64,000 nt of DNA from JAAYYM01 sp964483155 (GCA_964483155.1 CAZAAC010000005.1:22572-86571); one strand, 5' to 3'. Positions 7,938-16,118 are shown, counted from the stretch's first letter. Translations and numbers: made by a program. Notes: generated by a model from the letters alone, not told the origin.

Positions 7938-10325
7938 ATGAAGTCAGATTATTTGGTACCCAATAATGAATTTAACAAGAATATTGATTATGCAATAGGA
8001 AAATATAAAGTAGTATTCATTTCGGCTACAATTGGTTCTGGTAAAACAGTGGCTGTTCAAAACTGGATTCGTACATATTGTGGTAAGTATCAAGAACTAA
8101 GCTTTACAGATAAGGAAAGCTTTCTTTTGTTGATAAAAAAAATGGTTGCTACAGCTGATCATATGTTATATATCATTCCAAATCTGCAAAGACTTTATGG
8201 GGATGCTTCGTGCTTAGAGTTGCTTGCTGACTGTATACAAAATGCAAGAGGACATTGTTGTTTTCTGATTACAAGTCGTGCATCCATGCCAGTACAGCTA
8301 CAACGTTTTATTGTTACAAAACAGGCAAAGGTGTTTGGGAAAGAATTACTTCGCTTTTCTATAGAAATGACGGCAACATATTTAAATCAGTGTGGCATTG
8401 AGGTAGAGTATGAAAATAAAAAAGAAATTCATAGTCTAACAAAAGGTTACCCCCTTTTACTTGCAAATTTGTGTAGTTATCTTGAGACAGGAGAAAAACT
8501 AAATAGCGAATTAATCTATCGTGTTAAAACAGATTTTTTTGCTTATCTGGATAAAGAAGTATTTCAAATGCTTTGTGAAGAGGACAAATTGTTTATGATA
8601 AAACTTTCTCTGATCAAGCAAGATGCGCGCTTATTTTCAAATGAAGTCATGTGCGTAGCTGTGGGTTCAAAAGATATTTCCAAACAGCTTTCTCGCCTTT
8701 GTGCTATTGGAAGATTCCTTATGGAAAAGGAACCAGGAAAATATCGGATTATTAATTTGTTTGTTCAATTTCTAACTGCTAGGCAAACACATTATCTTTC
8801 ACAAGCAGAGATAATAGTAATATATAAGAGATTAGGCGCATATTTTGAAGAAAAAGATGATATCTATCATTCTGTTTATTACTATAAGCAGGCCGGAGAA
8901 ATTGATAAAGTCGCAGACCTTCTTATATATAACATACGCGAAAAAGCGGTAGGTGCAGCGCAGTATTATGAATTAGCACCATACTATATGTCATTGCCAG
9001 AAAATACCATCTTGCAATCACCCGCCTTAATTAGCGGCATGTCTATGCTATATTCATTGCTTTGCGATATTGAGAAGAGTGAGAAGTATTTTTCTCTCTT
9101 AGAGCAGATGTTTAAAAGATGCAAAAAGGGAACAGAGGAATATTCTGAAATTTGCCGTTATAGGATGTATCTACTCATTTCATTGCCGCATAGTGGTACC
9201 ATTAAACTTGCTAAATATATTTTGGATACTGCCGTAACTATGAAAAGTAATAATTATACATTGCAACCAATAAGTGTTACGGGCAATATGCCAAGTCTGA
9301 TGAATGGTGGAAAAGATTTTTGTAATTGGGCAAGACATGATAGATTATTATATGGTGTTCTTGCCGAGTCAATTGAACATGTCCTAAAAAGACAGGGGTA
9401 TGGAATACCAGATATCGGCATGGGTGAATCTGTTTATGAAAAGAATCTTTTCAATGAAGCCTTCTTATTGCTTTCTTCTGGCATTGCAAAAGTCGAAGTA
9501 GGTGGAACCATCGAATTGTATTTTGCAGGACAGGGTGTTTTCATCAGACTATTGATGGCACAGGGAAAATGGGAGGAGGCCTTGCGTATAATTGCAGGTC
9601 TTGAAAAACGTTTTATCAATCAGAATGCAACACATTTGATTCCGAACCTTCATGCTTTTTATGTCAGAATTAAGATGTATATGGGTAAGGAATTAGAAAA
9701 GTCCAGATGGCTGACTAATGATGCACCAGACGAAGTCGTCGCCTTTAGAATTAGTGATCGCTTCTTGTATTTAACGAAGGTACGCATTCTGATTTCAGAA
9801 TTAAGATATCAGGAAGCAATTGTATTGTTAGATAAAATTTATTCTTATGCGTTTTCCTATAACAGGTCATATATTGTAATGGAAACGATGTTGTTAAAAT
9901 CTATTGTCCTATATCGGATGCAAGATGAACACTATATTTCTCTTTTTTCAACAGTACTAAAAAAAGCAAAAAGTTATGGGTTTATTAGAATTATTGCCGA
10001 TGAAGGTGCAGCAGTATGGGATTTAATAAAAGAATGGAAACCTTCTGATGCATATATAAAAGAACTGAAGAATGCCGTTGAAAAGCAAATGCTTTTGTAC
10101 CCAGATTATTTACAAATGAGGAAAAAAGAAAACATTGTTCTTTCAAGCTATGAGTTGTCAGTATTACATTTTCTAGAAAATGGAATGTCCAATTTGGATA
10201 TTTCCGAAGTCATGGCAATTAGCGTGCATACAGTAAAATATCATTTGGGAAATATATATCAAAAACTAGATGTCAAGAGCAGAACAATGGCAATCAAAGC
10301 TGCCAGAGAATATGAATTGATATAA
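7938..10325 (+). CDS. MalT-like LuxR-family transcriptional regulator (LAL/STAND type)
   Basis: 795 residues with the layout of the large ATP-binding LuxR regulators. A P-loop (SATIGSGKTVAVQNW) lies near residues 29-43. The STAND NTPase motif CFLITSRASMPVQLQRF follows near 108-125. A long helical, TPR-like middle (about 260-720) precedes a C-terminal LuxR HTH (LSSYELSVLHFLENG..., VHTVKYHLGNIYQKL). The usual Walker B aspartates are replaced (LYIIPNLQRL), so ATP hydrolysis may be weak. Such proteins are inducer-responsive activators, often of carbohydrate genes. It sits 61 bp after manC and may control it or a surface-glycan locus; the target is unknown. An AGGAG site lies about 11 bp before the ATG. 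Confidence 0.85.
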   Translation: MKSDYLVPNNEFNKNIDYAIGKYKVVFISATIGSGKTVAVQNWIRTYCGKYQELSFTDKESFLLLIKKMVATADHMLYIIPNLQRLYGDASCLELLADCIQNARGHCCFLITSRASMPVQLQRFIVTKQAKVFGKELLRFSIEMTATYLNQCGIEVEYENKKEIHSLTKGYPLLLANLCSYLETGEKLNSELIYRVKTDFFAYLDKEVFQMLCEEDKLFMIKLSLIKQDARLFSNEVMCVAVGSKDISKQLSRLCAIGRFLMEKEPGKYRIINLFVQFLTARQTHYLSQAEIIVIYKRLGAYFEEKDDIYHSVYYYKQAGEIDKVADLLIYNIREKAVGAAQYYELAPYYMSLPENTILQSPALISGMSMLYSLLCDIEKSEKYFSLLEQMFKRCKKGTEEYSEICRYRMYLLISLPHSGTIKLAKYILDTAVTMKSNNYTLQPISVTGNMPSLMNGGKDFCNWARHDRLLYGVLAESIEHVLKRQGYGIPDIGMGESVYEKNLFNEAFLLLSSGIAKVEVGGTIELYFAGQGVFIRLLMAQGKWEEALRIIAGLEKRFINQNATHLIPNLHAFYVRIKMYMGKELEKSRWLTNDAPDEVVAFRISDRFLYLTKVRILISELRYQEAIVLLDKIYSYAFSYNRSYIVMETMLLKSIVLYRMQDEHYISLFSTVLKKAKSYGFIRIIADEGAAVWDLIKEWKPSDAYIKELKNAVEKQMLLYPDYLQMRKKENIVLSSYELSVLHFLENGMSNLDISEVMAISVHTVKYHLGNIYQKLDVKSRTMAIKAAREYELI

Positions 10326-10328
10326 AAT

Positions 10329-10353
10329 GAGGCAGAGCTAAATGCTCTGCCTC
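10329..10353. terminator. Bidirectional terminator hairpin
   Basis: Perfect 10-bp stem (GAGGCAGAGC / GCTCTGCCTC) with a 5-nt loop, between the convergent LuxR gene and lipoprotein gene. A/T runs flank both sides, with the better T-tract in the minus direction. Confidence 0.75.
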
Positions 10354-10371
10354 TCGTAAAATATTGCTATA

Positions 10372-10860
10372 TTACTCTTCTACATAAGGTGTTAGTTCTA
10401 CAACACTTCCGTCTTCTACACCTGTTAATGTTAATGTTACTTCATTTTCAAATGTAACATAGTAAGAAATCACTTCTTCAGCATCCGTAAACTGAATTGA
10501 AAGACAGGTATTATCGCCATCTGTTACAAGTGAATAGCTTCCTGTAACATCTTGTTCTTCATTTACCCAATATCCTTCGAAAGAGCCATCTGCATAGAAT
10601 CCGTAGATATCACCAACGCTATCAATCCAAACTCCTTCCATAGAAGAAGTGATATCTGCGATACCATCTTCATCCACTACAACTTCCTCTTCTACAGCTT
10701 CTTCTTCTGCAACTTCCTCTTCTGCAACTTCCTCTTCTGCAACTGCTTCTTCAACAACTGCTTCTTCAACAGGTGCTGCTTCTTCTGCTTTACCACAACC
10801 TGCCATCATTACACCGGTCATTGCCGCTACCATTAAAATGGTAATTAACTTCTTTTTCAT
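10372..10860 (-). CDS. Small lipoprotein with acidic Glu/Val/Ala repeat
   Basis: 162-residue predicted lipoprotein. It has a basic N-terminus, a hydrophobic segment and the lipobox MAGC (Cys about 22), then a strongly acidic linker of repeated AEEEV/VEEA units (about residues 28-60) encoded by imperfect 15-bp tandem repeats. The C-terminal domain of about 90 residues (EGVWIDSVGDIYGFYADGSF...) resembles the small beta-rich domains of clostridial extracellular lipoproteins, reading like a lipocalin-type GxW...F fold, but I cannot name it. AGGAGGAAATGAATT precedes the ATG. It is transcribed divergently from 11116 and shares a pair of identical operators with it, so it is likely co-regulated with that gene. 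Function unknown. Confidence 0.8.
   Translation of the reverse strand: MKKKLITILMVAAMTGVMMAGCGKAEEAAPVEEAVVEEAVAEEEVAEEEVAEEEAVEEEVVVDEDGIADITSSMEGVWIDSVGDIYGFYADGSFEGYWVNEEQDVTGSYSLVTDGDNTCLSIQFTDAEEVISYYVTFENEVTLTLTGVEDGSVVELTPYVEE
10707..10781 (-). repeat. Imperfect 15-bp tandem repeat encoding an acidic linker
   Basis: Five adjacent 15-bp units based on tctgcaacttcctct (plus strand), drifting at the 5' end of the gene, encode the Glu-rich spacer behind the lipid-anchored cysteine. In-frame copy-number change would lengthen or shorten the linker without a frameshift. Confidence 0.75.
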
Positions 10861-10890
10861 AATTCATTTCCTCCTAAAAAATAATTTTTT

Positions 10891-10926
10891 TTGCTAAATA
10901 ATATTATTCCGAATCGGAACTAGCAA
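10891..10926 (-). promoter_or_regulatory. Nested inverted repeats in the lipoprotein leader
   Basis: An inner TTCCGA/TCGGAA palindrome (10907-10919) lies within an outer TTGCTA/TAGCAA inverted repeat (10891-10896 and 10921-10926). Both fall between the predicted transcription start and the ribosome-binding site, so the mRNA leader could fold into a stem-loop or the DNA could bind a dimeric regulator. Confidence 0.4.
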
Positions 10927-10931
10927 AATGT

Positions 10932-10960
10932 AGTATATCATCAAATAAAAACCCTGTCAC
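10932..10960 (-). promoter_or_regulatory. Promoter of the lipoprotein gene
   Basis: GTGACA (10955-10960), 17-bp spacer, TATACT (10932-10937) with extended -10 (TGATATACT), reading leftwards. The -35 overlaps the first operator copy. Confidence 0.65.
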
Positions 10961-10977
10961 TAGACAAACGTCTAGTT
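10958..10977. promoter_or_regulatory. Operator copy 1 (TetR-like palindrome)
   Basis: CACTAGACAAACGTCTAGTT. Within it, ACTAGAC and GTCTAGT are 7-bp inverted arms around a 4-bp centre. It overlaps the -35 of the leftward promoter, and its exact reverse complement recurs at 11026-11045. Size and symmetry fit a TetR-family dimer; no TetR gene lies in the window. Confidence 0.65.
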
Positions 10978-11025
10978 TGCTTTTCAATCATTATATTGTG
11001 ATATGAAAATGTATCTTCAAATTAG

Positions 11026-11045
11026 AACTAGACGTTTGTCTAGTG
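11026..11045. promoter_or_regulatory. Operator copy 2 (TetR-like palindrome)
   Basis: Exact reverse complement of the operator at 10958-10977 (same ACTAGAC/GTCTAGT arms, GTTT centre). It overlaps the -35 region of the rightward promoter of the 11116 gene. Confidence 0.65.
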
Positions 11046-11071
11046 CAATACAAGGATGCTCTTGCTACAAT
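11043..11071 (+). promoter_or_regulatory. Promoter of the 135-aa unknown protein
   Basis: TACAAT at 11066-11071 with extended -10 TG (TGCTACAAT). The -35 position (11043-11048) is poor and covered by operator copy 2, as expected of an extended -10 promoter under repressor control. Confidence 0.5.
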
Positions 11072-11115
11072 ATCTATTATGAAAAGTCTAATAGAACTAT
11101 AGGAGGAAGAAAGAT

Positions 11116-11523
11116 ATGGGTATTTTTAGTAAACTTGCTGATACAAGCAAAAAGATGTGCAAAATGTATGACAAAGTGAAAATGAGTAAAAAGCTCACTT
11201 ATGATGAACTCTTTGAAATTATGAAGGAAGGAACCTACCCTTTAGGGGAACCCGAAATAAATGGTTCAGGTTTTATGCGTGCGATTAGATTTCAAGCAAC
11301 AGGAAAATATCAGGTTATGGTAGCAATTACTTCCACAACAATTACGATATCAAGCAGTTATTCTGGTGTGGGCGGATTTGCAAAGGAATTAGTAGGTGAT
11401 GCTGTTACAGATGGCTGGTATAGTGGTTTAAACAAAGAAAATCTAGATGGGAATGAGGCAGTTGAGGCTGTAGGCAAAGAAATAGCCAGACTACTCCAGG
11501 CAAAAGGACTATTGGCAGAATAA
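11116..11523 (+). CDS. Uncharacterised 135-aa cytoplasmic protein
   Basis: No signal peptide or membrane segment. The N-terminal 30 residues are lysine-rich and helical (KLADTSKKMCKMYDKVKMSKK). A predicted beta-rich core follows (MRAIRFQATGKYQVMVAITSTTITISSS, shown in part), then a helical tail (about 105-135). I do not recognise a family. AGGAGGAAGAAAG precedes the ATG, so it should be well translated. It is transcribed divergently from the lipoprotein at 10372 with matched operators, suggesting both respond to one signal through a TetR-type repressor. Single-gene unit ending at a hairpin terminator. Real gene by frame, ribosome-binding site and terminator; function unknown. Confidence 0.75.
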   Translation: MGIFSKLADTSKKMCKMYDKVKMSKKLTYDELFEIMKEGTYPLGEPEINGSGFMRAIRFQATGKYQVMVAITSTTITISSSYSGVGGFAKELVGDAVTDGWYSGLNKENLDGNEAVEAVGKEIARLLQAKGLLAE

Positions 11524-11535
11524 TTATTATTTTCT

Positions 11536-11572
11536 ACGGGGGCTTTTGTAGCATAAAACAAAAGCTCCTCGT
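11536..11572. terminator. Bidirectional terminator hairpin
   Basis: ACGGGGGCTTTTGT pairs with ACAAAAGCTCCTCGT around a short loop, with small imperfections. It separates the convergent 135-aa gene and ecfT, and T/A-rich flanks fit intrinsic termination. Confidence 0.65.
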
Positions 11573-11581
11573 ATCAATCTA

Positions 11582-12406
11582 TCAAAATGGATTATAGAAT
11601 CTGCTTCCATCGTAGAATGTTACAATCATAGCGATACTTCCGAATAGTAAAACAAACACTATCGTAAAATAGTCATTCTTTTTCAGTGGTTTTCCAGAAT
11701 ACCATGTGCGTTTCTTATGTTTTCCAAATCCCCTGAGCTCCATCGCATTACTAACCACATCGATTCTCTCCATACTCGAAAAAATGAGCGGAAAAATAAT
11801 GGTCGCCATATTCCTTAATCTGACATGAAATTTGGCTTTAGAAGACATTTCTATTCCACGCGCTTCTTGCGCATGCTTTATCTTTATAAAATCACTTTGC
11901 ACATCTGGTATATAGCGTAAAGCAATTGCCACTGCATATCCAATATTGTAACTGATACCAATTCGATTCAAGCTTGCAGCAAATTCACTTGGATTTGTCG
12001 TTACAATAAACATAAGTACAACAGGAATTACTGTAAAGTACTTTAATACAATATTCATTTCATAGAAAATTTGCTCTTTAGTAATCCAGTAGTTTCCAAA
12101 TAGATGTATAATATCTGTTCTATCACCATAAATAATAGTGCCCTCAAAGGGTGCAAAGAAAAATATCGTAATCACATTCAAACATAAAAAGAAAAGTATA
12201 AACTTAAAAATTGTTCCTACCTGTCTCCACTCTGTTTTAGATACTTTAAAAATAATTAAGCTTGTAAAAAGCATAACAATCAATACACGCGTGTCATAAG
12301 TAAGCATGCCAATGACCGACCATGCTAAAAAAAAGAGTAATTTAGTCACACCACACAGTCTATGAATCCACGTATCTTTTTCTGCATAAGTAAGTAATCT
12401 AGACAT
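11582..12406 (-). CDS. ecfT: ECF transporter transmembrane component EcfT
   Basis: Energy-coupling T component that links the ABC ATPases to the substrate-binding S subunit. About 274 residues with 5-6 membrane segments. The cytoplasmic coupling region contains the family's Ala-Arg-Gly signature (AQEARGIEM, about 185), followed by a second, shorter variant (MELRGFG). I choose the ATG at 12404-12406 because AGAGGGG then lies 6 bp upstream; upstream ATGs have no spacing. The start overlaps the 3' end of the ATPase gene by 8 bp, implying coupled translation. Part of the 14.7-11.6 kb operon S-AA-T. Confidence 0.88.
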   Translation of the reverse strand: MSRLLTYAEKDTWIHRLCGVTKLLFFLAWSVIGMLTYDTRVLIVMLFTSLIIFKVSKTEWRQVGTIFKFILFFLCLNVITIFFFAPFEGTIIYGDRTDIIHLFGNYWITKEQIFYEMNIVLKYFTVIPVVLMFIVTTNPSEFAASLNRIGISYNIGYAVAIALRYIPDVQSDFIKIKHAQEARGIEMSSKAKFHVRLRNMATIIFPLIFSSMERIDVVSNAMELRGFGKHKKRTWYSGKPLKKNDYFTIVFVLLFGSIAMIVTFYDGSRFYNPF

Positions 12407-14165
12407 TGACATCCCCTCTCTCATTACTGCTTCCGTCTATTTCCTCTATTTTTTCTTGACTCTTCATTTTGATTTCACGTTCACAGTAAATAAATCTCTC
12501 GGCAAATCCCGACACATCTTCTATACCACATTGTAATGCCAAATCATATAAAGACGTTTTTTTCAAATATGCCTTTTCTGCAATTGCTTCATTTGTTAAG
12601 ATTTTCGCTGGTGTGTCATTAGCAATCAATTCACCATCTGCGATTACAATCGCTCGGTCTGTATATTCAAGCATTAAGTGCATGTCATGCGTAATCATAA
12701 TAATTGTAATGCCAAATGTTTTATTCAAATCCTTTAGAAATTCCATGATTTCTGTATAATGATAATAGTCCTGTCCAGCCGTAGGTTCATCCAAAATAAT
12801 GACCTCTGGATTCATAACCAGAATTGATGCAATCGTGACTCTCTTTTTCTGTCCGAAACTAAGTGCTGATATTGGCCAATTGCGAAAAGGATATAGTCCG
12901 CATATTTTTAAAGTATCATATACACGTCTCTTTATTTCTTCTTCTGGAACGCCTCGCACAGTAAGTCCTAACGCAACCTCGTCATATATCATCGGCTTTG
13001 ATATCATTTGATTTGGATTTTGCATGACAAGTCCAATAATCTCACCACGTTCTTTTATGGATTTTTCAGAAATATCTCTCCCGTGAAGCAATATACTTCC
13101 CTTGTCTGGATTAATAAAACCACAAATCAGATTCGATAATGTCGTTTTCCCTGCACCATTCTTACCTACTATACTTAACATCTCTCTTTTCTTAATTTTG
13201 AACCGAATGCTTGACAGAATAGGATTACCTGAAATATATGCAAAATCTAAATCCATTATCTCGAGTGCTGTTTCCTGACTTTTTTGGGGTGCTGGAAGCG
13301 TCGACGCTTCATACCATTCTCTCACCTGCTCCGAATAGTCTTTTAAATCCATCGTATCAACATGCTGCGGTCTTGTATCTGGTTTGATTACACATCCAGC
13401 CTGTTTTAGTGCTGCAATGTACAATGGCTCCCGAATACCCTGTTCTTTTAAAATATTCCCTGCCAGAAGTTCGTCAGGCTCTAAGTCTGCCACCACGCGT
13501 CCTTCTCCTATAACGATAATACGGTCCACATCTCTATATAAAACATCTTCTAAACGATGTTCAATGATCAAAATAGTTTTTTTATCTTCTTTCTGAATTT
13601 TGTCAATTAAGTCAATCGCTTTTTTCCCCGTTGCTGGATCTAAATTAGCAAGAGGTTCATCAAACACTAAAATATCCACATCATCTATTAAAACTCCCGC
13701 CATGGAAACTCGTTGCTTTTGTCCTCCTGACAATTCTGCTGGCGCATGCTTCAAAAGTTTTTTAACATCTACTGTTTGTGCTACATCATTGACACGTCGA
13801 AACATTTCTTTTTGCTCTACCATGTCATTTTCCAATGCAAAAGCAATATCCTCCGCTACAGTAAGACCAATAAACTGTCCATCAGTATCCTGAAGCACCG
13901 TTCCTACAATTTTAGACATTCCAAAAACGCCTAACTTGTTTGGCTCTTGGTCCTTTACAATTAGACTTCCTTCGCTTTCACCTGAAAAAGAAAACGGAAC
14001 CAATCCATTAATACAATGCGCAAGTGTAGACTTACCCGACCCGGATGGTCCCACAATTAAAACCTTTTCTCCGGGATATATCATAAGATTAATATCCCGG
14101 AGAGTAGGTTCTGTCTGTGATCGATATTTAAATGAATAGTCCTTAAATTCGATAATTGGTTTCAT
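12399..14165 (-). CDS. ECF transporter fused double ATPase (EcfA-EcfA')
   Basis: 588-residue fusion of two ABC ATPases that power an ECF vitamin/metabolite importer. Domain 1: Walker A GPSGSGKST (39-47), signature LSGGQKQ (145-151), Walker B ILVFDEP. Domain 2: Walker A GKNGAGKTT (334-342), signature LSFGQKKR (about 437), Walker B VIILDEP. The second signature has Phe in place of the first Gly, a common variation. Single-chain double ATPases of this kind (YkoD-like) occur in several Firmicutes ECF systems. It lies 6 bp downstream of the S component and overlaps ecfT. The solitary S gene in the operon suggests a dedicated (group I) transporter. Confidence 0.92.
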   Translation of the reverse strand: MKPIIEFKDYSFKYRSQTEPTLRDINLMIYPGEKVLIVGPSGSGKSTLAHCINGLVPFSFSGESEGSLIVKDQEPNKLGVFGMSKIVGTVLQDTDGQFIGLTVAEDIAFALENDMVEQKEMFRRVNDVAQTVDVKKLLKHAPAELSGGQKQRVSMAGVLIDDVDILVFDEPLANLDPATGKKAIDLIDKIQKEDKKTILIIEHRLEDVLYRDVDRIIVIGEGRVVADLEPDELLAGNILKEQGIREPLYIAALKQAGCVIKPDTRPQHVDTMDLKDYSEQVREWYEASTLPAPQKSQETALEIMDLDFAYISGNPILSSIRFKIKKREMLSIVGKNGAGKTTLSNLICGFINPDKGSILLHGRDISEKSIKERGEIIGLVMQNPNQMISKPMIYDEVALGLTVRGVPEEEIKRRVYDTLKICGLYPFRNWPISALSFGQKKRVTIASILVMNPEVIILDEPTAGQDYYHYTEIMEFLKDLNKTFGITIIMITHDMHLMLEYTDRAIVIADGELIANDTPAKILTNEAIAEKAYLKKTSLYDLALQCGIEDVSGFAERFIYCEREIKMKSQEKIEEIDGSSNERGDVNV

Positions 14166-14171
14166 GAAACA

Positions 14172-14729
14172 CTAATCTTCCTTCTTTAAACTCGAAGATT
14201 TTGCACCAATCTTTGAATAAGCAATACAAAGCAGTGTGCCCAATACACCCGCCACGACAATGTTTCCTACAAATGCCAGTGCTCCTTGTACAAACACCTT
14301 ATCTGCTGGTTCCGCATAAATCAGAATATCCAAAACAGGTGCAACTAAAATCCATGCAATCGCATTGCCTACAATTTGTACTATATTAAATAAAACAATC
14401 GTCTTAACTGTTGCAAATCCACCTTCTTTGATCGCGTATTTTGAAACAAATAATCCCATCACGATACCAAATACTGCGTCAGGAAATACCCAGCTCCACC
14501 AAACTCCGCCATAAAAAAGTGCATCTCCGAGAGCATGTCCGATTAACCCAATGGCACCACCCACAACAGGTCCAAAAACAGCTGCAAAAAAAGTGATAAC
14601 AGCAACTCTTGATTGTAATGCAGTATTGGGAACAATTCCGAATGGAATTTGAACATTTGTAAGCACAACAAAAAGTGCAGTTCCAATACCAATGGCAACA
14701 ACTTCCTTAATACCAAACTTCATCTTCAT
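14172..14729 (-). CDS. ECF transporter S component, UPF0397 family
   Basis: 185-residue membrane protein with 5-6 helices that captures the transported molecule. The N-terminal KEVVAIGIGTALFVVL, the central FGPVVGGAIGLIGHALGDA and the WWSWVFPDAVFGI stretch match the UPF0397 pattern. The substrate of that family is not firmly established, so I do not assign one. First gene of the operon, with an AAGGAGGAAAAGATCT ribosome-binding site. I looked for a riboswitch in the 114-bp leader that might name the substrate (thiamine, cobalamin, FMN, preQ1) and saw none. Confidence 0.85.
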   Translation of the reverse strand: MKMKFGIKEVVAIGIGTALFVVLTNVQIPFGIVPNTALQSRVAVITFFAAVFGPVVGGAIGLIGHALGDALFYGGVWWSWVFPDAVFGIVMGLFVSKYAIKEGGFATVKTIVLFNIVQIVGNAIAWILVAPVLDILIYAEPADKVFVQGALAFVGNIVVAGVLGTLLCIAYSKIGAKSSSLKKED

Positions 14730-14783
14730 AGATCTTTTCCTCCTTGTTTACCTCATAAGTTTCAGTGAAAAACTAACAATCTA

Positions 14784-14812
14784 ATCATATCTAATATTGA
14801 GTTGTTTTACAA
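14784..14812 (-). promoter_or_regulatory. Promoter of the ECF operon
   Basis: TTGTAA (14807-14812), 17-bp spacer and TATGAT (14784-14789) on the minus strand, about 55 bp upstream of the S component and just downstream of dnaJ. Confidence 0.6.
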
Positions 14813-14843
14813 TCATTTTTTATATCTGCGCCATTTATTTCTG

Positions 14844-16055
14844 CTATTTATTCCAAAACCCCTTTTTCTTTTTATCATTCATACTATCCGATGTATCGTT
14901 GTCTGTTTGTTCCGTCTCCTGCGCTTCTGCTTTTTTGTTGGTTGCTTTAGCTGCCGCACCTAACGAATCACCCGTCACCTCATCAAATTTCTTCAATAAT
15001 TCTTTTGCCTCTCCATTTATGTGTATCGGTACCTGAATCACGAGGGTAACATAATGGTCACCACGAATCTGCTTATTTCTTAATGAAGGAACACCTTTTC
15101 CCTTCAATCTTATCTTCGTATCCGTCGCTGTCCCTGCCTTCACCTCATATATAACCTTACCATCAACCGTATCAATCATAATATCACCGCCAAGAGCAGC
15201 TTGTGCAAATGTAATTGGTGCTGTTGAGAAAATATTTGTATCCTGTCTCTGAAAAATTGGGTGTCTGGAAATCACTACTTCTACGAGCAAATCTCCACGA
15301 GGCCCTCCATTAACACCTGGCTCTCCCTTGTCTCTTATACGCACGCTCTGTCCATTATCAATACCTGCCGGAATTGACACTTGAATTTTCTTACGGTTTG
15401 CAATAAATCCGGTACCACGACAATCTACGCATTTGTCTTTTACTACCTTACCCGTTCCTGCACAATCTGGGCAAGTCTGTACATTTCTCATCATGCCAAA
15501 TAGTGACTGTGTCGTATATACTACCTGTCCTTTTCCACCACACTTTGCACATGTTTCAGGAGAAGTACCGGGCTTTGCACCACTTCCATGACAGGTATTG
15601 CATGTGTCTTTAATCGTAAGTTCAATTTCTTTATCTACTCCAAATACTGCTTGTTCAAATGTAATACGAACACTCGCGCGCAGATTAGCACCCTTCATAG
15701 GGCCATTGTTTGCTCTTTCCCTTGCGCGTCCGCCGCCAAACAAATCGCCAAATATATCACCAAATATATCACCAAAATCTGCATTATTAAAATCAAAACC
15801 GCCAAAACCACCCGATCCCCCATTTTCAAATGCTGCGTGACCGAATTGATTGTACTGTGCTCTCTTATCTGCATCACTAAGAACTGCATATGCTTCTGAT
15901 GCTTCTTTAAATTTTTTCTCTGCCTCTGCATTCCCAGGATTCATATCTGGATGATATTTTTTTGCTAACCCTCTATATGCTTTTTTGATTGTAGCTTCAT
16001 CAGCATTTTTATCAATGCCAAGAACCTCATAATAATCTCTCTTCGTCTCCGCCAT
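14844..16055 (-). CDS. dnaJ: Chaperone protein DnaJ
   Basis: 403-residue type I Hsp40 co-chaperone of DnaK. The J domain (about 4-70) has the HPD motif (KYHPDMNPGN). A Gly/Phe-rich linker follows (about 75-115). The zinc-binding region has four CxxCxGxG repeats (CNTCHGSG, CAKCGGKG, CPDCAGTG, CVDCRGTG; about 150-220), then the C-terminal client-binding domains. The tail is a low-complexity Lys/Glu/Asp-rich stretch ending KKKKGFWNK. Last gene of hrcA-grpE-dnaK-dnaJ; an intercistronic hairpin (16080-16118) precedes it. Confidence 0.97.
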   Translation of the reverse strand: MAETKRDYYEVLGIDKNADEATIKKAYRGLAKKYHPDMNPGNAEAEKKFKEASEAYAVLSDADKRAQYNQFGHAAFENGGSGGFGGFDFNNADFGDIFGDIFGDLFGGGRARERANNGPMKGANLRASVRITFEQAVFGVDKEIELTIKDTCNTCHGSGAKPGTSPETCAKCGGKGQVVYTTQSLFGMMRNVQTCPDCAGTGKVVKDKCVDCRGTGFIANRKKIQVSIPAGIDNGQSVRIRDKGEPGVNGGPRGDLLVEVVISRHPIFQRQDTNIFSTAPITFAQAALGGDIMIDTVDGKVIYEVKAGTATDTKIRLKGKGVPSLRNKQIRGDHYVTLVIQVPIHINGEAKELLKKFDEVTGDSLGAAAKATNKKAEAQETEQTDNDTSDSMNDKKKKGFWNK

Positions 16056-16079
16056 AATATTTACCTTTCATAATACAGC

Positions 16080-16118
16080 GTTTGAGGACAGAAAATATTA
16101 TTTTCCTGTCCCGCAAAC
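16080..16118 (-). promoter_or_regulatory. Intercistronic hairpin between dnaK and dnaJ
   Basis: On the transcript, GTTTG-C-GGGACAG pairs with CTGTCC-T-CAAAC around an AT-rich inner stem (AAAATA/TATTTT) with a one-base bulge. With no T-tract, it is more likely an mRNA stabiliser/processing site or partial attenuator setting the DnaK:DnaJ ratio than a full terminator. Confidence 0.5.

Noticed and set aside
10649..10897. Plus-strand Ser/Thr-rich frame opposite the lipoprotein
   Set aside because: Mirror of the acidic tandem repeat; no start signal.
14730..14843. Riboswitch ahead of the ECF operon
   Set aside because: The leader is too short and AT-rich; no recognisable thiamine, cobalamin, FMN or preQ1 core.
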